Positions 1-8,699 of a stretch of DNA of 64,000 nt are shown here, piece by piece. Position numbers and translations under genes: made by a program. The notes beneath the pieces are model-generated. The model was not told where the DNA came from. It searched no databases and saw only the letters and a list, made by a program, of their open reading frames with translations. Origin of the DNA: Zingiber officinale (Eukaryota > Streptophyta > Magnoliopsida > Zingiberales > Zingiberaceae); assembly GCF_018446385.1 (NCBI RefSeq), contig NW_024589871.1, forward strand, positions 434,001 to 498,000. The letters run 5' to 3'. Every line of letters begins with the position of its first letter. The stretch's first letter is position 1.

Positions 1-1475
1 CTTTAGCACCTTAAAGAGAAAGAAAGTGCTACCTTTTGTTTTGTATTCATTTATGCTAGTCGTTTCTTTCTTAATCTGATATTAACCCATTCTGTATTGC
101 ATTCTCTTTTGTGAAGAGAAAAAATTAAGATCATCTCACCATGGAACATTTTTCAGAGAAACTTATGTGTGTGTGTGTACTAAAAATTCATGTCATCCAC
201 CTAGTTAGGCTGTAGAGTTTGTGAGCATTCAGTATCTCGATGAAGTGCAGGGTGAGTGCCCAGTTTAGGTTCTGTAATTCAGCCATGTGGATTTCTAATT
301 TGGCTAGCTGGTCATCTTTCAAAATGGTCAAATTGGAATTCCTGGTAGTTGTTTTACATTATGACATTAAATTGGAAAATGAGGGTTGAGAAAGTACTTA
401 AATATGATCTTTCTTGAATATGGAACATTGCTATATTAAATAAAAGGTTTTGAAGTAGGGATATGTCAAGCAGTAGCAAATAAATGTTTATTCTAGACAA
501 CTGTTTTCTGCTGGTTTAGGATAATCACTTACTAGCAACAGTTGCTTTCCTTTTTCATCCTCCTTGTCATTTATATCCTTACTAAATTAAGAGATAATTT
601 TGACTGTTTGTTCATGAGTCTAAACTGGAACTGACCGAGGTGCCACTAGAAAATGTCTGAATGATCTGGTAAAATAAATTCACAAAGACACTTCCTGCAA
701 GAGTTGACACATATCTGAAAGGTAACAAGCATTAGCATCTAAACATATTTAAAGAAGTTGAATGAATTTAAATTCTTTCAAAGTGGACGAATCTTTACAT
801 GTCATGTAGACTTGTTGGATATAAGCAAGTTACACCATTACCATTCCTCAAAACTGTTCACTATCATTGCATGTGATGAATCATTGTTACCAGACACCCA
901 TTTGTCTTCAGGGCATTTAGGAAAATGATTTAAATTTGTCAGTTTTTGATAAATGAAACCTTAGACATCCAATTAATTAGAGTATTAATGGTTTTAGAAA
1001 ACTGAGAATCGATATAATTGATTTTGCATGGTTATTAGTTAATAACTGCATGAAATGTCAAGGTTGAAAAATTTTAAACATTGAAATATAGAAAGTTTAT
1101 AGTTCTGGTGTTTGGTGATTTAAAGCATAATGAGCAAACAGAGCCATACACCTATTCTTGCTTTACCTCTTTTTTAAGCTATTGTTACTGTTTTGCTGCT
1201 CAAATTTGTTTCCCATTCTAGTAGTGACTCGTTAGCAACATTGTTATTTCCATGTCGTCACACAGAATTTTGCAATGAAAGTGCTACCTACCTACTCTTT
1301 TCTAGATTATTTTATAAACTGATATAGCTTTTACATGAAACATTGCCAACAGATTACTTTCATATATTCTGTTGACCTTAGCCTATCAAAAAAATTTGCC
1401 ACATTTCCTGTAGTTTTATTTATACCATTTTTATAGTTTTTATTAAGATTCATGGTGTTTGACTTTGTGTCTCAG
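1..1475 (+). other. Intron of the BRUNO-like gene reaching the left edge
   Basis: This is AT-rich non-coding sequence that ends in a polypyrimidine tract and a CAG acceptor at 1473-1475. The first recognisable exon follows directly and starts inside the RRM1-RRM2 linker, so the RRM1 exons of this gene should lie outside the window to the left. I see no exon, RNA gene or transposon here that I can support. Confidence 0.6.
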
Positions 1476-4400
1476 GCTTCTAGCCCAATGCAAGTAAAAT
1501 ATGCTGATGGTGAGCTTGAAAGACTAGGTAAGGGCACTGGATACATATGTGCTCCTTTGAATGCAGTAGAGATTTGTTTCAATTTTTTGGTTTAGCTCCC
1601 CCCCCCCCCCCCCTTTTCTTTGGTTGTGCACTACAAAATTTTGATAGGACTCATGTATTAGTTTGCTGTTTTTTAATTTACTCCATATGGATGATTTAAT
1701 GTACATTCTATTTCTTAACCAGAACACAAGCTTTTCATTGGAATGCTTCCGAAGGACATATCTGATACTGCTATTTTGTCTCTGTTTTCCAAGTATGGTA
1801 CTATTAAAGACTTACAAATCTTGAGAGGCTCTCAACAGACCAGCAAAGGTGCATGTCTCTTAAGATATAGATTTTATATGTCTTGACGCATCCTTCTTGG
1901 AACAAATTTTAGTTCACATTATTTCTATCACCAATGTTTGTGTGCCAAAAAATTTGTTAATGCAGCAGGTTGTGCCTTCTTGAAATATGAAACAAAAGAA
2001 CAAGCTTTGGCAGCTCTAGAAGCCCTAAATGGGAAGCATAGAATGGAGGTTTGTTTCTTTATTAGGTTCTTCAAATTCCCCTTAATTTTTTATGGACTGA
2101 GCTATTTGTATGATCAATTGTGGCATCAATGAGAGCATAATTTAACTCAAAAGAAACGATGTATAATGATGCAATAGAAAACTCACTCAAATGATAGGTG
2201 CTCTGAGTGGAACGGTCAACTAAAGTCAATGTGATTTACCATTGTTGATACTAGAATTTTAGGTTGCTTCTTGGTACATTAGCAATGGTTATAGTGGCAT
2301 GACTGGGAAGAAGATTAGTTTACAGATCGCCCATGTCAGAAGATTGACCATTAAACTAGCATTCGAAGCAATTTCTTGTCAGTGGTTTATTCCCATTTAT
2401 TCGTTGTTTAAATCCCACTTAAAAAACTTATTGTCGAATAACTGCCTAATTATACAAACATTTTTTTTGTTGTTAAAAAGGATCCTGGAGGTATTGTTCA
2501 TATTCCTACTACCTATGTTATACAAGTTTTGTGCCTATTGTTTCAGTTTGCTCGTATGACTTGGATTTAGTACCTTTTTTTCTCAACCAGATATGACTCT
2601 TAACCTCGTGCAGGGTTCAAGTGTTCCTCTAGTTGTTAAGTGGGCTGACACAGAGAAAGAAAGGCAAGCTCGAAGGGCACAAAAAGCTCAATCTCAGGTT
2701 TCTGGAATTCCCCATGCCAATTCACTGCAGCAACCATCAATATTTGGAGCTTTACCGATGGGGTATATTCCTTCATATAATGGATATGGGTATCAGGTGA
2801 GTGTTGTTGCCTCTTTTAGGCTCAATTATGTTTTAAGGACTAAATCTTGAGAATCTTCAACTTTGTTCTCGTTAATTTTTATCTTTGTCATCTTTTGCCT
2901 ATCATTTTGTGCATAGCAGCTTCCTTCAAAGGCACACTTATTTATTTTTGAATGGTTAAAAAATCTTGAAGAGACCACTTTGGGAACTCGTTCAATTTTC
3001 ATAGCTATATCTATCGCCACTTTGGGAACTTGTTCAAGTTTCATACCTATATCTATCCATATGTTGCAAAATGATTGAACCTTGTGTTATATTATATCAT
3101 AAACTTATATTTTAGTTGATAGCACTTGCTTCAAATGCTTCTTGATAGCCATTGCATCTGCTTGATTGGTTATGCTGGGATTTCTTTACTGTTGTCAGTT
3201 GCATCCAATATGTAGTTATCTTGGGCACTTTCAGTCCCTACAATGAAGTGTAATATTGTAATTCTGATTGTCATTTGACATTTTGTTGAATTGGCAATTT
3301 TAGTTGGGACAACTTGGGTGGCTATAGTGAGGCACCTTTGCTAACTTACCTTTTGTTATCAAGTATAAAACAAATGGTTCAAGTTAAATGGTAGATGCTC
3401 TAACTAAAAGATATTCTTTGCTTACTGCTATGCTTAGCAAAATCGGTAAAATTTGAAGTGTCTAAAGAATTTTATGAAGTTGATATCTATTTCCGTGATA
3501 TTTGGAAATGATGCCAAGATGGTCCTTCTTAACAATTTATTTTTTATTCAAGAAATCTACCATAGAAAAATTGGTGAAAATGCTTGTGAGATCAAATTTT
3601 CAAGTGAATTTAAGGAATTGGTGAAAATGCTTATAAGATCAAACTTCCTGGGAGGCTATACCTTTAATATTATGGATTTTATGCTTTATTATTGATTAGA
3701 TGAAGATGCAAACTTGAGGCAAGTTCTTTCCAATGGGACGGGAATGACACAAGAGTTATTGATTTCATTTCTCTACTTTTTGTTCACTGATACTAGATTT
3801 TTATGATCATTCGACTCTACTTTTCTAGAGTTTGACTTAGTAGCCAAAGGAACTCCTCAAATAGCACAACCTATTTGATGATAGTCAAATATTGCAAAGA
3901 GTTACCATAAGGAATATGTTACAAGCCAACATACAAGCATGCTTGTTTTGGTACTTGGGAATTCTTATTATAGTAACATCGACATCTGGTTTGAAGGGTC
4001 ACAACTTTAAACCTTTTATGATAAATAAAAAGAAAAACTAAGGACATTCCATTTTGATAAAAGACCATACCCAAGTTCAATAGCTTTAGATCTACTATCT
4101 CAATCATGATTTTTCTACCCCATAGGAAAGGCCCTTCCCAAAAGGGAAGATTGTGGCTTGTGGGCAAGGAGGGATTCGGATTCCCAACACCATGGTTCGT
4201 AGTCATGTGCTCTAATCCTTTGAGCTACAGGCCCCACCCCATCTCCACTGGATCTAATCTTTTTATTTCTCTCTATGAAAGTTTTGTTGTAGATTATTTT
4301 GAATGATGCTAGCTTAAATGAATTAATTTACTTTATTTTGAAGATGATCTTCTTAAAGTCTATTTAGAATAAAGGTGGATTCAGAACTGCTCTTCCATTT

Positions 4401-5301
4401 ATAACATGATTAATATATGCTGATGAAATGGAGTTTCTTTTATTTCTTACTGTTCTGCAGCCAGCTGGAGCTTATGGAGTACTGCAGTACCCTTTAACTC
4501 CAATGCAAAATCAAGCTGCATTTCATAATATAATTCCACCTGTTAATCAAGGGGATTCGCTACAGGGATTCAGTTCTGATATCTCTCCGAACATAGCACC
4601 AAGAAATTTTAATACAACTCAATCTGGCAATTTTATACGTTCTCCATACCCCAGTTTGCCAGGTCTTCAGTATCCAATGTCATATCCAACAAATAATAGA
4701 CATATGGGCAGTTCCCATGTCTCAGGTCAGCCTGTCATTATGAAGACTAATCCAGCAACATCTCCAAGCCCCTCCACAACTTCTGGTGGTCAAATAGAAG
4801 GTTAATGGGTTTCTTAATCTTTCCATCTAGTTCATATCTTTCTGTACTGTTGTTTGTGCTGATGTCTGATTTAAATACCTAGTTTCAGCATGAAATTGAA
4901 ATTTCCTCTAGTGATGAGTTTTTTTTATTATTGATTTAGGCCCTCCTGGAGCTAATTTGTTTATCTATCATATTCCACAAGAATATGGTGATCAAGAGCT
5001 ATCAAGTGCCTTTCAGGGATTTGGAAGAGTTCTAAGTGCTAAAGTTTTTGTAGACAAAGCAACTGGTGTTAGTAAATGCTTTGGTAAACCATCTTTATGC
5101 GCTCTACAGGGTTTGGATCAAATTAATCAGACACCTAAATTATCCTCTTCTCTTGCAGGTTTTGTAAGTTATGATTCACCCGCTGCTGCCCAGACCGCCA
5201 TCAAGATGATGAATGGCTTTCAATTAGGTGGTAAGAAGTTGAAAGTACAACTTAAGAAAGAAAATAAAGCTAACCTCATTAATGGTGATATACACTTATG
5301 A
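1476..5301 (+). CDS. BRUNO/CELF-like RNA-binding protein (BRN1/BRN2-like), 3' part
   Basis: Single-stranded RNA-binding protein of the plant BRN/CELF family; Arabidopsis BRN1 and BRN2 bind 3' UTRs and repress flowering. Exons as read: 1476-1527, 1723-1848, 1969-2048, 2614-2796, 4461-4800, 4940-5083 and 5159-5301, all with GT-AG borders and compatible phases. The first visible exon encodes the inter-RRM linker ([16 protein letters not shown]). RRM2 has RNP2 KLFIGML and RNP1 KGCAFLKY. A basic helix with [15 protein letters not shown] and a Gln/Pro/Asn-rich linker follow. RRM3 has RNP2 LFIYHI and RNP1 KCFGFVSY and ends close to the stop. RRM1 is off the window, so the gene is 5'-partial. The last intron is only 75 nt, has no stop and is a multiple of three, so retention would insert 25 residues inside RNP1. 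The last exon and 3' UTR are duplicated downstream. Family assignment is firm; the orthologue (BRN1 or BRN2) is not resolved. Confidence 0.93.
1598..1613. repeat. Poly-C tract (16 C)
   Basis: An uninterrupted run of 16 cytosines (guanines on the other strand) lies in the intron between the first two visible exons, about 110 bases before an acceptor. It is a simple repeat prone to length change. Confidence 0.9.
3370..3790 (+). mobile_element. Possible decayed Ty3/gypsy pol-end fossil in an intron
   Basis: Translated pieces of this stretch in the 2797-4460 intron resemble the region around the RNase H/integrase junction and the C-terminal end of plant gypsy polyproteins (an ALSKRYSLL-like block near 3400, and a DEDANLR-type block near 3700). 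It is short, old and broken, with no LTR seen. The assignment rests on memory of the family pattern only. Confidence 0.35.
3926..4240 (-). other. Nuclear plastid DNA (NUPT) with trnR-ACG and flanking spacer
   Basis: Read on the minus strand, the segment has a trnR-ACG-like sequence followed by the plastid inverted-repeat spacer as I remember it, including blocks such as AAAATCATGAT and TTTAAAGTTGTGACCCTTCA. It sits inside the 2797-4460 intron of the BRUNO-like gene, antisense to it. Many C-to-T/G-to-A differences from the plastid form, as expected after methylation in the nucleus, suggest an old insertion. Borders are approximate. Confidence 0.8.
4161..4234 (-). pseudogene. trnR-ACG: Plastid-type tRNA-Arg(ACG) pseudogene
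   Basis: The 74-nt minus-strand sequence starts GGGCCTGTAGCTCAAAGGAT, has the anticodon-loop context CTACGAA and ends CTTGCCCA. It matches the plastid trnR-ACG layout (D stem GTAGCTC, T-loop region AATCCGAATCC) with scattered transitions. A T-arm change breaks the usual GGTTCGAATCC box B. Because it lies in a nuclear intron within plastid-derived DNA, it is read as a non-functional copy. Confidence 0.8.
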
Positions 5302-5918
5302 GGAGGTAGCTTCTGCATGTCACCTGTATCATATCTGGCAACAGTGGCCTTCATCTGTACTATGAGCATCAGCAGACAAATGATTCTTCTCGTTACCCAT
5401 TCTATTCTGTTTTAAAGGTCAAAACTGGTAGCTTCGTTACTAGATTCATTGTTTAAATAGCAGAGATGTATTTACGTTGATTCTTTTTGTAACTTATCTA
5501 CCATGGGAGCTTCAATAGATGAATAACAATTTAATTCATTCAATTGTTTCAGTCAGGACTACTGGCACTATACTGGTGAGTATGGCTCAAATTAAATTAA
5601 GTCGCAGTTGAACATGTAAAATTTCAAAATTATATTCCTTCAATTCCTTGTCTACATGTAGAACAAATGAACAATTACATATTCATTGAAACACAAAAAG
5701 ACTTCTCGGTCGTGGAATTGTGTTCAAGGTTTAGTAATTTTTTTAATAGTATCTCTAAGCTTCCTTTGTCCGTAAAATAGTCTACTAAATCTTTTAGTTA
5801 TTCTTGTTGTTTGGATTTGGATGTGTATTCAAACATATTGTCCAATTTGTGAATGCTTAGATTTTTTTTCTAATATGAAATTCATCTAATTTATTTTTTA
5901 TATATATAACTTCATGTT
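5069..5918 (+). repeat. Tandem duplication, copy A: last intron, last exon and 3' UTR of the BRUNO-like gene
   Basis: Bases from about 5069 recur at an offset of 2083 from about 7152, through the 75-nt intron, the last exon, its stop and the 3' flank. By eye there are fewer than ten differences over about 830 bases, for example G/A and T/G changes in the 3' UTR. This copy is attached to the rest of the gene, so it is the ancestral one. The similarity fades in the AT-rich stretch near 5900, just before the plastid insertion. Confidence 0.92.
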
Positions 5919-5944
5919 AATATTTTATTTTTGTTAGTCATTCT

Positions 5945-6481
5945 AAATATTCCCTCTGCCAGAACTCCTTCTCAAGCTCTTGAAGCTCATCCTCTTCATG
6001 ATAAATGCTTCGCTTGCCCCGAAATGATCCGGCCCGATAGGGAAATTCTAATTCAGTGGGCCTTTCAATACAATCAAATAGATTGGTCCAAGGGCGCCAT
6101 ATTCTAGGAGGCCAAACTATGTGATCGAATAAATCCTCCTCCATTTGTTGCGGGTCGATGTCCTCTTCCTCTTCTTCAAACTCCGATTCGTATTTTTCAT
6201 AGTTTTGAATCATATCTAATTGATTCCTTGGTTCAGATCGAAGAAGTAATGTCACTCGATTATTATCAAACTGACTGTAATCTTTTTCTGTCCGTGAAGA
6301 TCCAAACAGAACGCCTTCTAGTTCTAATAGGCCATGAACTAGATCAGAATCATTCTCAGTGAATCTATAAGAAGTGATCCAATTATTTTCATCAGGTCCA
6401 GGTGAAGACCAAAGATCTTGAGCGACCAATCCGGCAGAACAATTCAAAAGATAAAGAAGTATATGATTTATTGAGAACAAG
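5945..6481 (-). other. ycf2: Nuclear plastid DNA: ycf2 fragment
   Basis: The minus strand keeps an open frame of about 180 codons that is recognisably plastid Ycf2. Blocks include [65 protein letters not shown] and SFRGKR. Compared with usual Ycf2 a short in-frame stretch after the LDMIQN block is missing, and the sequence stops abruptly at both ends, where AT-rich nuclear DNA resumes. It is a nuclear integrant and not a gene: there is no promoter and only a small part of the roughly 2,280-codon protein. The preserved frame suggests a more recent transfer than the trnR fragment. Confidence 0.9.
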
Positions 6482-6496
6482 TTATCGGAAATATTT

Positions 6497-6929
6497 TATT
6501 TTTTTAATATAAATTTTATTAATACATCAAATTTAAATAACTTTTATTAAAAGTTATTTTTTTATATAAATAAAATCCTAAAAATGTACCTACAAATAGG
6601 GGTAAGCATTCGGTTAATTCAATTTATAAATTAATCAAAAATCGATTTAGAGTTACTAATCGAATCAAATTACAATTTTACTAAAACTGAATTAGCCGAA
6701 TTAGTTATTTTAATTAATACCGAATTAATTAAATTTATGTAAAATAATAATAAAAAAATTATATAAAATTAATATTAAATTAACCGAATTAATCGAATGT
6801 GCACCCCTACCTACACAGCCTCGTATTACATATTGGAATAAGAACTTAGTTTTTTCGATATAAATTTTATTAAAACATCAAATCTAAATATGTTTTATTA
6901 AAAAATTATTTTGTAATATAAAACCCTAA
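6497..6929. repeat. AT-rich direct repeats of about 80 bp flanking a MITE
   Basis: The blocks 6497-6580 and about 6852-6929 share the core ATATAAATTTTATTAA, then ACATCAAAT and TTTTATTAAAA, in the same order and orientation. The 213-bp MITE lies between them. They look like two old copies of one segment, but their origin is not recognised. Confidence 0.6.
6597..6809. mobile_element. hAT-type MITE with 8-bp target duplication
   Basis: The ends are imperfect inverted repeats (TAGGGGTAAGCATTCGGTTA on the left; ending CGAATGTGCACCCCTA on the right) and the AT-rich interior is partly self-complementary. Flanks CCTACAAA and CCTACACA differ at one of eight bases, consistent with the 8-bp target duplication of hAT elements. 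There is no coding capacity, so it is a non-autonomous element. Confidence 0.75.
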
Positions 6930-7132
6930 ATTAACTCGCTCCCCTCTCATCCTCGCCCCGGCTTAACAATCTCGCCCCGATCTCTTGCCGGAAAACTCTC
7001 CTCCGTCAAACTCTCCTCTACTGTCGAACTGTCCTCCGCCATCAAAAAACAACTTGCTGTCCCCCGCCGTCGAACTCTCCAAACGACTTGTTGCTTCTGC
7101 CGTCAAGCGAAGAATTTTAGAATCACCAAGAG
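6921..7132 (+). repeat. Extra copy of the ESF2 gene leader/promoter segment
   Basis: The stretch from AAACCCTAAATTAACTCGCT to GAATCACCAAG matches the segment at about 8483-8622 directly upstream of the ESF2-like start codon. By eye identity is near 90%, and an extra block of about 70 bases is present here. It retains a telo-box (AAACCCTAA at 6921-6929) and CT-rich leader sequence. It joins the duplicated BRUNO exon through about 20 bases of filler at 7133-7151, which marks the tandem-duplication junction. Confidence 0.8.
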
Positions 7133-7151
7133 TGCAGGACTACTAAATGCT

Positions 7152-8014
7152 TTAGTAAATGCTTTGGTAAACCATCTTTATGCGCTCTACAGGGTTTGGA
7201 TCAAATTAATCAGACACCTAAATTATCCTCTTCTCTTGCAGGTTTTGTAAGTTATGATTCACCCGCTGCTGCCCAGACCGCCATCAAGATGATGAATGGC
7301 TTTCAATTAGGTGGTAAGAAGTTGAAAGTACAACTTAAGAAAGAAAATAAAGCTAACCTCATTAATGGTGATATACACTTATGAGGAGGTAGCTTCTGCA
7401 TGTCACCTGTATCATATCTGGCAACAGTGGCCTTCATCTGTACTATGAGTATCAGCAGACAAATGATTCTTCTCGTTACCCATTCTATTCTGTTTTAAAG
7501 GTCAAAACTGGTAGCTTCGTTACTAGATTCATTGTTTAAATAGCAGAGATGTATTTACGTTGATTCTTTTTGTAACTTATCTACCATGGGAGCTTCAATA
7601 GATGAATAACAATTTAATTCATTCAATTGTTTCAATCAGGACTACTGGCACTATACTGGTGAGTATGGCTCAAATTAAATTAAGTCGCAGTTGAACATGT
7701 AAAATTTCAAAATTATATTCCTTCAATTCCTTGTCTACATGTAGAACAAATGAACAATTACATATTCATTGAAACACAAGAAGACTTCTCGGTCGTGGAG
7801 GTGTGTTCAAGGTTTAGTAATTTTTTTAATAGTATCTCTAAGCTTCCTTTGTCCGGAAAATAGTCTACTAAATCTTTTAGTTATTCTTGTTGTTTGGATT
7901 TGGATGTGTATTCAAGCATATTGTCCAATTTGTGAATGCTTAGATTTTTTTTTCTAATATGAAATTCATCTAATTTATTTTTTCTCAACAATTACTATAT
8001 ATATAATTTTATGC
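7152..8014 (+). repeat. Tandem duplication, copy B of the BRUNO-like 3' end
   Basis: Near-identical copy of about 5069-5918, shifted by 2083 bases. It contains the 75-nt intron, the terminal exon and the 3' UTR. It lacks the plastid ycf2 and MITE insertions, which therefore entered the interval after copy A following the duplication or differed between the copies from the start. Confidence 0.92.
7242..7384 (+). pseudogene. Orphan terminal exon of the BRUNO-like gene
   Basis: Complete copy of the last exon ([11 protein letters not shown] to the stop at 7382-7384), preceded by the same TCTTGCAG acceptor and encoding the identical C-terminus. It has no upstream exons of its own. Splicing from the donor at 5084 to this acceptor would give the same protein with a different 3' UTR, so it could act as an alternative last exon. 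Otherwise it is a dead duplicate. Confidence 0.75.
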
Positions 8015-8480
8015 TGCGGTGCATAAGGTGCGGTTTTGTGCGGTACTTGTGCCACGTCAGCCGCGTTAAAACGCTCAAAAAAAAAAAAACTGCGCCAACT
8101 CAAGACGCACACTGCGCGAACCACCTCAACACGCGAACCCTAGCCGCCGAAGAGAACCCCCTCGCGCTCCCTGCCGCGCGAAGAGGAAGCCGATTTCCTC
8201 TCCGAAACTTGCCGCGGTCCAGCTCCTCTCCGCGAGCCGTCTCCACCTCCTCTCCGCGAGCCACCTCCTCTCTGCCAGCCACCTTTCTCTCCGCGAGACG
8301 TCTCCTCTCCGCGAACCCTAGCAGAGTGCGGCGCCGCTCAACCGTCTCTAGCCGAAAGTTCTCCCTCTTCGAAACCTGCCGCAAGCCGTCTCCTCTCCGT
8401 GAGCCATCTACTTCCTCTCCGCCACCTTCCTCTTCGCGAGCCACCTCCTTACTCGCCCCCTAAATTATCTCTCCCTCTCC
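8015..8480 (+). other. GC- and CT-rich, internally repetitive block upstream of ESF2
   Basis: This stretch is far richer in GC than its surroundings. It is built from degenerate copies of a motif like CCTCTCCGCGAGCC and includes an A-tract at about 8078-8090. Open frames here are a by-product of the repeat and show no protein similarity I recognise. It may be 5' leader or promoter-proximal sequence of the ESF2-like gene. It has no counterpart in the other copy of the leader, so it was gained or lost after duplication. Confidence 0.5.
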
Positions 8481-8483
8481 GCG

Positions 8484-8491
8484 AACCCTAA
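8484..8491 (+). promoter_or_regulatory. Telo-box (AACCCTAA) in the ESF2 leader/promoter
   Basis: AACCCTAA lies about 210 bases before the ESF2-like start. Telo-boxes are characteristic of plant ribosomal-protein and ribosome-biogenesis promoters, which fits the product. Related AACCCTA motifs sit at about 8134 and 8320. Confidence 0.5.
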
Positions 8492-8699
8492 ATTATCTCG
8501 CTCCCCTTCCTCGCCCCGGCTTCACAATCTCGCCCCGATCTCCAGCCGAAAAACTCTCCTCCGTCTAACTCTCCTCTACCGTCTAACTGTCCTCCGCCAT
8601 CAAAGAATTTTCGAATCACCAAGGCAAGCTCTATCGAGCTGCTCTTTCTGGCGAAGGTTTTAGATTTATGCTTATTGTTTTAGTTGAACAGGGCCAACC

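Noticed and set aside
2299-2559. 86-codon frame in a BRUNO-like intron
   Set aside because: Hydrophobic, AT-driven composition and bridging splice signals; no family match.
4161-4234. Functional nuclear tRNA-Arg gene
   Set aside because: The surroundings are plastid spacer, the box B is altered, and no Pol III terminator context was evident.
8011-8463. 150-codon frame, with another long frame on the opposite strand
   Set aside because: Both come from the CTCTCCGCGAG-type repeat; composition is extreme and no family resemblance is seen.
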